A DNA stretch of 64,000 nucleotides from Micromonospora sp. NBC_01796 (GTDB lineage Bacteria; Actinomycetota; Actinomycetes; Mycobacteriales; Micromonosporaceae). The stretch is taken from NCBI RefSeq assembly GCF_035917455.1, contig NZ_CP109078.1, forward strand, positions 6,308,001-6,372,000. The letters are read 5' to 3'. Shown piece by piece: positions 16,184-24,577 of the stretch. The translations under genes were made by a program, and so were the position numbers. The notes below the pieces were generated by a model. That model did not search any database and had not been told where the DNA came from. It was given only the letters and a program-made list of their open reading frames with translations. How positions within the stretch are numbered: the stretch's first letter is position 1; the number at the start of each line of letters is the position of its first letter.

Positions 16184-17875
16184 ATGAGCAATGAGGAACA
16201 ACGAGGACTTTCCCGGCGCAGCATCCTGCGCAACGGGGCGGTGGCCGGTGCGGCCGCCGCGGTGGGCGCCGCCACCGGCGCCGGCCCGGCCAGCGCCAGC
16301 GAGCACTACCGCGAGGGCGCGCTCCGGGCCGACCTGGTCCTCTACAACGGCCGGATCCACACCATGGACCGGCGCGACCGGGTGGCCAGCGTACTGGCGA
16401 TCCAGGACGGCAAGATCGTGTACGTCGGCACCGACGAGCGGGCGGCCACCCGCGGCTTCGAGGGCAAGCCGCGCACCATCAACCTGCACGGCCGCACCGC
16501 CGTCCCCGGCCTGATCGACTGCCACAACCACATCGTGCTGATGGGCAACCGACCCGGTCACCACACCCCGCTGGAGAACGCCTACTCCATCGCGGACGTG
16601 CAGAACACCCTGCGGGACCGGGCCCGGCACGTACCGGCGGGTGAGTTCATCACCACCATCGGCGGCTTCCACTTCAACCAGTTCACCGAGGTACGGATGC
16701 CCACCCTCGCCGAACTGGACAAGGCCCTGCCGCACCACCCGGTCTACCTCTCCATCGGGTTCACCGGCCCGTCGGTCACCAACAGCCTCGGCAGGAGATT
16801 CCTCGAGCAGGCCGCCATCCCGGTCACGGTCGGCCCCGACGGCTCGATCGCCGGCGGCACCGAGACCGGGAAGGCCACCCTCGCCCTGCGCCAGACCCTC
16901 ACCTTCGAGTCCCGCAAGCGGGGTGTGCTCGACGCGATGGGGTACGCCGCCGGCCTCGGCGTCACCACCCACCTCGACCAGGGGGCGTTCCAGGCCACCA
17001 ACACCCCGGCCGACGGCGCCGCCCACGAGGACAACTACGCCATGCACCTGCCGTTCCTGTCCGTCTACGACGAGGCGAAGGGCATCATCCGGCTGCGGAT
17101 CAACTACCTGCACCAGGACACCGACACCAACGTCGCCACGCTCAACCAGCGGCTGCTCAACGCGTTCCAGTTCTTCGGCAACGACATGGTCCGTACCGGT
17201 GCCATCGGTGAGTTCATCGCGGCCAGCTACTCCGGCGGCCCGGTCTTCCTGGAGGCCGCCCGGCGGACCGCGAAGGCCGGCTGGCGGATCGAGGTGCACT
17301 CGCTCAGCGGCTCCGACTTCCAGACCCAGATCCAGGCGTTCGAGGCGGTGCACGCCGAGACCAGCATCGCCGACCTGCGCTGGGTGGTGGCCCACGTACC
17401 GAAGATCACCGAGGAGTACGTCAACCGGCTCAAGGCGATCGGCGGCGGGGTGAACCTGACCGGTTGGCAGTACCTCGCCGGCACCGGCGCGGCGGCCGGC
17501 CCACCGTTCCGCATGATCGTCGACAACGGGATCCCGGCCGGGATGAGCTCGGACGGCATGCAGATCGCCCCGATGAACCCGTGGATCCACGCCTACTACG
17601 CGGTGACCGGGAAGAACGCCCGGGGCGAGGTGATCAACGCCGGCCAGCAGATCACCCGCAAGGAACTGCTCAGCCTCTACACCCGCGACAACCAGTGGTT
17701 CCTCGGCGGGGCGGACGAGGACCTGCTCGGCAGCCTCGAGGTCGGCCGGCTCGGCGACGTCGTCGTCCTCAACGACGACTACTTCACCGTTCCGGTCGAG
17801 CGGCTCAAGAAGATCTCGTCGGTCCTGACCGTGGTCGGCGGCGCGGTCGTCCACGACACCGGGGCCGTGCGCTGA
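16184..17875 (+). CDS. Tat-exported amidohydrolase, YtcJ-like
   Basis: A 563-residue amidohydrolase superfamily member of the YtcJ/NfdA-like group. The N-terminus has a twin-arginine signal (LSRRSILRNG followed by an Ala-rich stretch ending ASASE), so the folded metalloenzyme is probably exported. The metal site is GLIDCHNHI, and further conserved parts are LDQGAF, IEVHS and SSDGMQIAPMNPW. YtcJ relatives hydrolyse N-acyl or formamide-type substrates. The enzyme is followed 38 bp later by an ABC importer, which suggests extracellular hydrolysis and uptake of the product. The substrate is unknown. The ATG at 16184 has a weak GAGGTGACC upstream. Confidence 0.86.
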   Translation: MSNEEQRGLSRRSILRNGAVAGAAAAVGAATGAGPASASEHYREGALRADLVLYNGRIHTMDRRDRVASVLAIQDGKIVYVGTDERAATRGFEGKPRTINLHGRTAVPGLIDCHNHIVLMGNRPGHHTPLENAYSIADVQNTLRDRARHVPAGEFITTIGGFHFNQFTEVRMPTLAELDKALPHHPVYLSIGFTGPSVTNSLGRRFLEQAAIPVTVGPDGSIAGGTETGKATLALRQTLTFESRKRGVLDAMGYAAGLGVTTHLDQGAFQATNTPADGAAHEDNYAMHLPFLSVYDEAKGIIRLRINYLHQDTDTNVATLNQRLLNAFQFFGNDMVRTGAIGEFIAASYSGGPVFLEAARRTAKAGWRIEVHSLSGSDFQTQIQAFEAVHAETSIADLRWVVAHVPKITEEYVNRLKAIGGGVNLTGWQYLAGTGAAAGPPFRMIVDNGIPAGMSSDGMQIAPMNPWIHAYYAVTGKNARGEVINAGQQITRKELLSLYTRDNQWFLGGADEDLLGSLEVGRLGDVVVLNDDYFTVPVERLKKISSVLTVVGGAVVHDTGAVR

Positions 17876-17913
17876 CCCGTCCGCGCTCATCCATCCAACG
17901 AAAGGTCACTCTG

Positions 17914-19167
17914 ATGCGCAGGCGTTCCATGGCCGTCATCGGCACCGTCCTGATGCTCGGCGTCGCGGCCGCCGGATGCGGCAACGGCTCCGGCTCCGGC
18001 GGCAAGGACAGCGACAAGCCCATCGTCGTCGGCTCGACGCTCTCCCTGACCGGCGCGTTCGCCGCCACCGGTCAGATCCACAAGATCGCCGGTGAGGAGT
18101 TCGTCGACCGGCTCAACGCCGCCGGCGGGCTGCTCGGCCGGAAGGTCGAGTGGAAGGTCGTCGACGACCAGTCGGACCAGGCCAAGGTCAGCCAGCTCTA
18201 CGAGCGTCTGATCAGCCAGGACAAGGTCGACCTGATCCTCGGCCCGTACGCCACGCCGAACATCCTGTCGGCGATGGCCGTCGCCCAGCGGCACGGGTAC
18301 GTCATGCCCCAGCACAGCGCCGTGCTGGCCCCCCAGCTCACCTACGACTGCCAGTTCCCGGCCTGGTCGATCAGCCCCACGCCGAACAGCTTCATCCCCA
18401 ACCAGCTCTTCGACGCACTGGCCTCGCTGCCCACCCCACCGAAGACGGTCGCGGTGCTGACCAGCCAGAGCGGCTCGGCCGCCTTCGTCTCCGACGGCTT
18501 CGGCAACGACAAGTCCGGCGCGCTGAGCATCGCCAAGGAACGCGGCCTCGACGTGGTGGCCGACGTCCACTACCCGCCGACCACCACCGACTGGGCACCG
18601 ATCGCCGCCCAGGTCCGCGACGCCAACCCCGACCTGATCATCAACAACGGGCTCGGCGTGGACGCGGCGAACCTCCTGCAGGCGATGGCGCAGCTCAACT
18701 ACCGGCCGAAGCAGATGTTCGGGCTCTTCCCGGCGCCCGGACCGCTGCTCGAACTCGGCGACGAGGCCGAGGGAATGCTGTCGGTCTCGATGTTCGAGCC
18801 GAACAAGCCCACCCTGGACAAGCTCGGCCCGGAGGCCACCGAGATCACCACCGAGTTCACCAAGCGGGCGACCGAGGCCAAGCTGCCGTACACGGTCTTC
18901 GAGACCCAGGCCGCGGCGTCCTGGAACGCGTGGCAGATCCTCACCGACGCGGTCACCGACACCGGCGGCACCGACCAGCGCGAGATGTGCGACTCGCTGC
19001 ACTCCAAGGGCGCCGACACCACGTTCAGCGGGCACCTGACCTTCGACCCGAAGGTGCAGAACTTCTGGCCCACCACCCAGAGCATCAAGCAGATCCAGAA
19101 GGGCGACTGGGTCACCGTCTGGCCGGCGGACAAGGCCGCCGCCCAGTTGCAGGGCCCCCGCTCCTGA
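17914..19167 (+). CDS. Branched-chain-amino-acid-type ABC transporter, solute-binding lipoprotein
   Basis: A 417-residue periplasmic-binding-protein type I of the LivJ/LivK group. The lipoprotein signal ends in the lipobox VAAAGC, followed by a Gly/Ser linker. IVVGSTLSLTGAFAATG and VDLILGPYATP are typical of the family. Members bind branched-chain amino acids but also amides, urea and aromatic acids. Linkage to the exported amidohydrolase and ring-cleavage genes favours an aromatic or amide-derived ligand. AAAGG lies 10 bp before the ATG. A tight hairpin separates it from the permease genes. Confidence 0.92.
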   Translation: MRRRSMAVIGTVLMLGVAAAGCGNGSGSGGKDSDKPIVVGSTLSLTGAFAATGQIHKIAGEEFVDRLNAAGGLLGRKVEWKVVDDQSDQAKVSQLYERLISQDKVDLILGPYATPNILSAMAVAQRHGYVMPQHSAVLAPQLTYDCQFPAWSISPTPNSFIPNQLFDALASLPTPPKTVAVLTSQSGSAAFVSDGFGNDKSGALSIAKERGLDVVADVHYPPTTTDWAPIAAQVRDANPDLIINNGLGVDAANLLQAMAQLNYRPKQMFGLFPAPGPLLELGDEAEGMLSVSMFEPNKPTLDKLGPEATEITTEFTKRATEAKLPYTVFETQAAASWNAWQILTDAVTDTGGTDQREMCDSLHSKGADTTFSGHLTFDPKVQNFWPTTQSIKQIQKGDWVTVWPADKAAAQLQGPRS

Positions 19168-19172
19168 CCGCC

Positions 19173-19204
19173 ACCGGGTGCCCGGCCCTCGCCGGGCACC
19201 CGGT
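19173..19204 (+). terminator. Hairpin between binding-protein and permease genes
   Basis: Arms ACCGGGTGCCCGGC (19173-19186) and GCCGGGCACCCGGT (19191-19204) form a perfect 14-bp stem with a 4-nt loop, 6 bp after the stop. Placed inside an operon, it probably causes partial termination or stabilises the upstream mRNA, so that binding protein is made in excess over permease. Confidence 0.75.
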
Positions 19205-19230
19205 CCCGACCCGACCCGAGGCGACCCCGC

Positions 19231-20100
19231 ATGAACGTTATCCAGGCCACGCTCACCGGAGCGCTGATCGGTGGCCTCTATGCCCTCATGGCCACCGGCC
19301 TATCGGTGACCTGGGGCGTACTGCGCATCATCAACCTGGCCCACTTCGGCCTGATCCTGATCGGCGCCTACCTGACCTTCCAACTGGCCACCTCCTGGCA
19401 CCTCGATCCGATCCTGACGCTGGTGATCACCGTCCCGGCGCTGTTCGTCGCCGGTGCCGCCATCCAGTGGCTGTTCGACCGGCTGCGGCTCACCGAGTTC
19501 AACTCACTGCTGGTGAGCTTCGGGCTGCTGATCATCACCATCCAGGTGACCAGCAACATCTGGAGCGCCGACTTCCGGCGGATGTCGGCCGGGACCAACC
19601 CGTACGCGACCCGGTCGATCGAGCTCGGGCGGCTGGTCCTCCCGATCACCACGCTGGTCGCCTTCGGGCTGGCCGCACTGGTGGTGATCGCCGCCCACGT
19701 GGTGCTGCGACGTACCTTCGCCGGCCGGGCGCTGCGGGCCATCGCCCAGGACCGGGCGGTCGCCGGTGCGTTCGGCGTCGACCACCGGCGGCTCAGTGTG
19801 CTGCTCGGCGGGGTCGTCGGCGCCACCGCCGCCCTGGCCGGAATGGTCTTCGCACTGTCCAACGCGCTCACCCCGGAGACCGCGTACGAGTGGTTCGGCA
19901 CCGTCTTCGCGGTGGTCATCCTCGGCGGGATCGGGGAGGTGGTCGGCACCTTCGCGGCCGGGATCCTGGTCGGCGTGCTTTCCGGGGTCGTCTCCGCGGT
20001 GTGGTCACCCGCGACCGCCCCGTTCGTGCTCTTCTCGGCAATCATCCTCGCCCTGCTGCTGCGCCCGCAGGGACTGTTCGCGGCGGGAGGTGTCCGATGA
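19231..20100 (+). CDS. ABC transporter permease, LivH type
   Basis: A 289-residue inner-membrane permease of the LivH group with about eight predicted helices. The N-terminus GALIGGLYALMATGLSVTWG and the segment FAVVILGGIGEVVGTFAAG are family hallmarks. It forms the channel with the LivM-type half of the next protein. GAGG lies upstream of the ATG. Its last four bases overlap the start of the fused permease-ATPase gene. Confidence 0.93.
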   Translation: MNVIQATLTGALIGGLYALMATGLSVTWGVLRIINLAHFGLILIGAYLTFQLATSWHLDPILTLVITVPALFVAGAAIQWLFDRLRLTEFNSLLVSFGLLIITIQVTSNIWSADFRRMSAGTNPYATRSIELGRLVLPITTLVAFGLAALVVIAAHVVLRRTFAGRALRAIAQDRAVAGAFGVDHRRLSVLLGGVVGATAALAGMVFALSNALTPETAYEWFGTVFAVVILGGIGEVVGTFAAGILVGVLSGVVSAVWSPATAPFVLFSAIILALLLRPQGLFAAGGVR

Positions 20101-22103
20101 TCCGCAGAGGTGGAATCGGACTGTTGGTGGCGTTCCTGGTGCTGATGGCCGTGGGCGCGTTCAGCGACCAGCTCGGCCTGCCGTCGTTCTATCTGATCCT
20201 GCTCGGCTCGATCTGCTTCTGGATCGCCCAGGCGACGAGCTGGAACGTGCTCTCCGGCTACAGCGGCTACTTCAGTTTCGGCCAGGCCGCGTACGTCGGG
20301 GTCGGCGCCTACACCACCGCGGTGCTGGCCGGCCGGCACGGCGTCAACTTCTTCCTCACCGTCCCGCTCGCCGGCGTCCTGTGCGGACTGCTCGCGCTCG
20401 GCGTCGGCGCCGTCGCGTTCCGGCTCGGCTCGCTGCGCGGCGAGATCTTCGCCCTGCTGACCCTCGCCGTGCCGTTCATCCTCGCCGCGTTCGCCCGGAT
20501 CAACCGGTCGATCGACGGCGGACAGGGGACCACCGTCCCGATCCCCGAGCTGCCCGCCGCGCTCGGCTCGTTCCAGCAGTTCCAGTACCTGCTGGCGCTG
20601 CTGGTCGCGGGCATCGCGGTCGCGGCCGCGTACGTCATCCAGCACAGCCGGACCGGCTCGGCGCTGGCGGCGATCCGCGACGCCGAGGACGTCGCCGAGG
20701 TGATGGGCGTGGCCACCTTCCGGTACAAGATGCTGGCGATGCTGGTCAGCGGTGTGCTCGGCGGAGTCGCCGGCAGCGTGTACGCGCTCCAGATCGGCTT
20801 CGTCACCGTGGAGAGCGTCTTCGGCCTGACCATCCCGCTGTTCGTCATCGTGATGGGGGTGCTCGGCGGCCGTACCCACTGGCTCGGTCCGGTCATCGGC
20901 GCGGTCCTGATCGTCACCCTCCAGGACCGGCTCTCCTCGTACGGGCTGGACGCCTGGAACTCGATCATCCTCGGGGGCATCCTCGCGCTGCTGGTCGCGG
21001 TCTCGCCGGAGGGCCTCTACGCGCGGCTGCGGGCCCGTCCGCTCGTCGCGCTCGGCGCCCTGGTCGTCGTCGGCGGGGGACTGGCGATCCTCAACGTCTG
21101 GGGCGAACTGCTGGACTGGCTGGTGGTCGCGATGCTGGTGGCGAGCCTGCTGGCCATCGTCCTGGGGTCGCGGTGGGCAACCGCGAGGCTTCGCTTCGCC
21201 CGTCCGGGCCGCCCGGCGGCACCCTCCGCACCCGCCGGTTCGGTCACGGAGCAGCCCACGACCGGCCCGCCGACACCGTCCGCGCCCGCCGGTGTTGCGG
21301 TCCTCGCGTCGACCGGGGTCGTCGACGGCGGACCGCCGACCGCGACCACGACCGTCGGTGACGCGCGGCCCGGCGCGGTGCTCATCGAGTGTCGCAACGT
21401 GGCCCGCTACTTCGGCGGCGTACACGCCCTGGAGGACGTCACGCTGGACATCCGGGCCGGCGAGCTGGTGGGACTGGTCGGGCCGAACGGATCGGGCAAG
21501 ACGACCCTGGTCAACCTGCTCTCCGGCGCGTTCCGGCCGACCCGTGGCGAGATCCGCATCGACGGGCAGGACATCACCCGGCTGGCCCCGCACCGGATCG
21601 CCCACGTCGGGATGGCCCGTACCTACCAGATCCCCCGACCGTTCGACTCGATGACGGTCCGGGACAACGTGGCCACGGCGATCATGTTCGGCCGGGAGTC
21701 GCTGCCGCTGCACCGGGCCCGCCCGATCGCCGAACAACACCTGGCCACGGTCGCGCTCGACCACCTCGCGGACGCGTACCCGGCCAGCCTCAACCTGCAC
21801 CAGCGCCAACTGCTGGAGATGGCCCGCGCGGTCGCCTCCAACCCGAAGGTGCTGCTGCTCGACGAGGCGCTCGCCGGACTCAACCCGGCCGAGGTCGACA
21901 ACGCCGTACGCGTGGTGCGCCGGATCCACGAGAGCGGCATCACCATCGTCATCGTCGAACACCTGCTCCGGGTGCTCAACCAACTGGCGACCCGGCTGGT
22001 CGTACTCGACCGGGGCACCTGCCTGGCCGACGGCGAGCCGCAGACCGTACTCAACGATCCCGCCGTCATCCGCGCCTACCTGGGAAGGCAAGCCCATGTC
22101 TGA
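20097..22103 (+). CDS. Fused LivM-type permease / LivG-type ATPase
   Basis: One 668-residue protein joins two subunits that are usually separate. Residues about 1-340 are a LivM-type permease (WNVLSGYSGYFSFGQAAYVG). A Pro/Ala/Thr linker of about 60 residues follows, and about 425-668 is a LivG-type ATPase. The ATPase has Walker A GPNGSGKTT, a signature region NLHQRQLLEMARAV (LSGGQ degenerate to NLHQR), Walker B KVLLLDEAL and the switch His in IVEHLL. I see no internal stop, and the linker gives no internal ribosome binding site of note. The fusion fixes a 1:1 stoichiometry of these parts. The ATG overlaps the LivH stop. Confidence 0.92.
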   Translation: MIRRGGIGLLVAFLVLMAVGAFSDQLGLPSFYLILLGSICFWIAQATSWNVLSGYSGYFSFGQAAYVGVGAYTTAVLAGRHGVNFFLTVPLAGVLCGLLALGVGAVAFRLGSLRGEIFALLTLAVPFILAAFARINRSIDGGQGTTVPIPELPAALGSFQQFQYLLALLVAGIAVAAAYVIQHSRTGSALAAIRDAEDVAEVMGVATFRYKMLAMLVSGVLGGVAGSVYALQIGFVTVESVFGLTIPLFVIVMGVLGGRTHWLGPVIGAVLIVTLQDRLSSYGLDAWNSIILGGILALLVAVSPEGLYARLRARPLVALGALVVVGGGLAILNVWGELLDWLVVAMLVASLLAIVLGSRWATARLRFARPGRPAAPSAPAGSVTEQPTTGPPTPSAPAGVAVLASTGVVDGGPPTATTTVGDARPGAVLIECRNVARYFGGVHALEDVTLDIRAGELVGLVGPNGSGKTTLVNLLSGAFRPTRGEIRIDGQDITRLAPHRIAHVGMARTYQIPRPFDSMTVRDNVATAIMFGRESLPLHRARPIAEQHLATVALDHLADAYPASLNLHQRQLLEMARAVASNPKVLLLDEALAGLNPAEVDNAVRVVRRIHESGITIVIVEHLLRVLNQLATRLVVLDRGTCLADGEPQTVLNDPAVIRAYLGRQAHV

Positions 22104-22812
22104 GCCGTTGCTGCAGGTCCGAGAGCTCGAGGTGCGCTACGGCGACGCGCAGGCGCTGTGGGACGTCAGCATCGAGGTCCACGAGGGAGAGACGGTTTGC
22201 GTCGTCGGACCCAACGGTGCCGGAAAGTCGACCCTGGTCAACGCCGTCGCCGGGATCCACCCGGCGCACCGGGGCAGGATCAGCGTCGGTAGTGTCGACA
22301 TCACCCGGCTGCGCGGCCACCGGGTCTGCGGGCACGGCGTGGCGATCGTGCCCGAGGGACGGCGGATCTTCCCCCGGATGACGGTGCTGGACAACCTGGT
22401 CCTCGGCGCCTACCGCAGGGGCGCCCGGCGGGAGCACCGGGCCACCCTGGCCGGCGTCTACGAGATCTTCCCCCGACTGGCCGAACGCGCCGGGCAGCTC
22501 GCCGGCAGCCTCAGCGGTGGCGAACAGCAGATGGTCGCGATCGGTCGGGCCCTGATGGCCCAGCCACGGCTGCTCCTGCTCGACGAGCCGTCGCTCGGTC
22601 TGGCGCCGGTCCGGGTGGACGAGGTCTACGACGCGATCGAGCGGATCAACGCGCAGGGGGTCAGCGTCGTCGTGGTCGAGCAGGACGTGCAGCGGGCGCT
22701 GGCCATCGCGAGCCGGGCGTACCTGCTGGGGGAGGGGCGGGTGGTCCTGGCCGGTCCGGCCGACGAACTGCGCGACAGCGCCGAGGTGCGGCGCAGCGTA
22801 CTCGGGTTGTGA
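22096..22812 (+). CDS. ABC transporter ATPase, LivF type
   Basis: A 238-residue ATPase of the LivF group with Walker A GPNGAGKST, signature LSGGEQQMVAIGRAL, Walker B LLLLDEPSLGL and switch His region VVEQDV. It should pair with the LivG-type domain of the preceding fusion to energise uptake. GGAAGG lies upstream of the ATG, which overlaps the fusion gene by 8 bp. Its own stop overlaps a possible GTG start of the next gene. Confidence 0.94.
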   Translation: MSEPLLQVRELEVRYGDAQALWDVSIEVHEGETVCVVGPNGAGKSTLVNAVAGIHPAHRGRISVGSVDITRLRGHRVCGHGVAIVPEGRRIFPRMTVLDNLVLGAYRRGARREHRATLAGVYEIFPRLAERAGQLAGSLSGGEQQMVAIGRALMAQPRLLLLDEPSLGLAPVRVDEVYDAIERINAQGVSVVVVEQDVQRALAIASRAYLLGEGRVVLAGPADELRDSAEVRRSVLGL

Positions 22813-24116
22813 CTCGGGCCCGGGTGGTGGATTCGATGAGCCCGGTCGGTGTCGCGCCGGACGGGCACCGGGAGGTGGTCCGGCCGCTGCTGCTCGGCGG
22901 CCGGCGGGCACTCGTGGACGGTCACCCGATCTGCGGGGCCTGCGGGGCGGCGGTGGTGCCCAGTGGGCCGGACCGGTGGCGGCACCTGCCCGCCGGGCAG
23001 CCGTACCCCCGCCGGTCCCGGTGGCTGGCCCCGGTCACCCTGGCCGAGCTTCGCAAACTGCCGACGTACGAGGACTTCGCCGCCCGCTACCCCGATGCGG
23101 TACGCCCGGCAGGTGGCCCGGCCACCGCGACCACCCGGCAGGACTGGCTCACCGGCCGGCACCGGTTGGAGGCGTACGAGTCGGCGCTCGGTGAGCTGAC
23201 CCGGCGCCGCCTCGGCCCGGCCGACAACCCGTACCTGGATCTGGTCGCCATCCTCGCCGGCGGGCCACCCGGGATCGGTCCGCTGCGGGTGGCGCCCGGT
23301 CTGGCCCGGGTGCTCGACCTGCCCGGTCGGCGGCGGGAACTGGCCGGCCGGCTCGCCTGGGCGATGCCCAGCGAGGCCGCACTGGCCCTCGTCGCCGACC
23401 ACTCACCGGTGCTCGACGGTGGTGCCGGCACCGGCTACTGGGCCGCCCTGCTGCACCACCGTGGCGCCGACGTACGCGCGGTCGACGCCTCGCCCCCGGC
23501 GGGCGGCGGCAACCGGTACCACCCGGCGAACGCCCGCCGGTGGGCGCCGGTCGAACGACTCGACACCGTGGCGGCGGTCCGGGGCGACCCGCACCGGACC
23601 CTGCTGTTGTGCTGGCCGCCGCCGGACGACGACACCGGCGGGTATCTCGCGGTACGCGCCTACCGGGGCGACACGCTGCTGTACGTCGGCGGCGACCGGG
23701 ACGGGCCGACCGGCACCACCCGCCTGCACCGCGAACTCGCGTTGAACTGGACCCCGACCGAGGATCTCGGCCTGCCGTCGTGGCCGGGTGTGCCGGACCG
23801 GCTCACGGTCTGGCGGCGAAACGCCGTCCGTCACCCGTACGGCGCCCCGGACCGTTGCCCCGACTGTGGCCGGTTCCAACCCGTCGGTACGGTCGGACGC
23901 TGCGACCGGTGTTTCGCCGCGACGCCGCCGGCCCTGGCCGTCCTGGTCAACGGCCAGCGGGTCGAGTACCCCCGGCACGTGGTCGACCGGATGCCGCCCG
24001 CCCTGCGTGCCGCGCTGCACGCCAGCCCCAACCGGGTCCACCCGAGCCGCGACCCCGAGCCGGGCGGTACGGGTGCCCCGTTGCGATCCGGGTCTACCGT
24101 CGACGACGCACGGTAG
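22809..24116 (+). CDS. Unrecognised protein with two Cys-rich (zinc-ribbon-like) motifs and a methyltransferase-like core
   Basis: About 435 residues; I do not recognise a named family. A first Cys pair occurs in ICGACG near residue 40. A middle part contains VLDGGAGTGYWAALL and VRAVDASPPAG, which resemble motifs I and II of Rossmann-fold SAM methyltransferases. Near the C-terminus RCPDCGRF...GRCDRC looks like a four-Cys zinc ribbon. No membrane segment or signal is seen. The GTG at 22809 overlaps the transporter stop; an ATG at 22836 with GGTGG upstream is an equally good start. Its link to the transporter may be only positional. Confidence 0.6.
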   Translation: MTRARVVDSMSPVGVAPDGHREVVRPLLLGGRRALVDGHPICGACGAAVVPSGPDRWRHLPAGQPYPRRSRWLAPVTLAELRKLPTYEDFAARYPDAVRPAGGPATATTRQDWLTGRHRLEAYESALGELTRRRLGPADNPYLDLVAILAGGPPGIGPLRVAPGLARVLDLPGRRRELAGRLAWAMPSEAALALVADHSPVLDGGAGTGYWAALLHHRGADVRAVDASPPAGGGNRYHPANARRWAPVERLDTVAAVRGDPHRTLLLCWPPPDDDTGGYLAVRAYRGDTLLYVGGDRDGPTGTTRLHRELALNWTPTEDLGLPSWPGVPDRLTVWRRNAVRHPYGAPDRCPDCGRFQPVGTVGRCDRCFAATPPALAVLVNGQRVEYPRHVVDRMPPALRAALHASPNRVHPSRDPEPGGTGAPLRSGSTVDDAR

Positions 24117-24145
24117 GGCTCCACGTCGATCGTTGGGAGACGCCC

Positions 24146-24400
24146 GTGGCCGACCCGCAGGAGTCCGAGCTGGCCGGTCTCGTCGACCACTTCGCGGCCG
24201 AGGGCAACTGGGCCATGGCGATCAGCATGGCCAGATGGTGCTCCGCGGGTACGAGGCGGGTCTCGCCACCGACCCGCCGGGCTACGCGCCGCTGGTGGAG
24301 CGGGCCAGGGCCCGGATCGACCGGTTGACCGCGCAGGTGGAGGCGGCCGGCGCCCCGACGACGATCCAGCCGAGCGCCTACGCCCGGGCCCTGGTTCCGC
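24146..24400 (+). pseudogene. Frameshifted remnant of a small protein gene
   Basis: A GTG at 24146 with GGGAGA upstream opens VADPQESELAGLVDHFAAEG and runs in good codon usage to about 24232. There the reading quality passes to the next frame (EMVLRGYEAGLATDPPGY, then PLVERARARIDRL). Inserting one G between 24232 and 24233 would join the halves as MAEMVLRGYEAG. The unrepaired first frame stops at 24328. The product would be a small helical protein I cannot name. A sequencing error is an alternative. The 3' end is uncertain because the second frame stays open into the next gene. Confidence 0.45.
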
Positions 24401-24577
24401 GACGGGCGGTTCCCCGACAACCTGGGGGCGGTACGCCGCCGCCCTCCCGCAGTGCCCGGACCGGCGGATGTGTGCTCGTGCGTGCGTACCGGGGTCGATC
24501 GGTCGGTCGGGCGGGACGCGACGGTGGCGGCAGCGCGGTGCGCTGTAATTGTCGGGGAGCGGGGGCAGGATGGGGGG

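Noticed and set aside
19368-22097. 909-codon minus-strand frame across the transporter genes
   Set aside because: Antisense shadow of genes with clear ABC-transporter motifs; low-complexity composition and no start signals.
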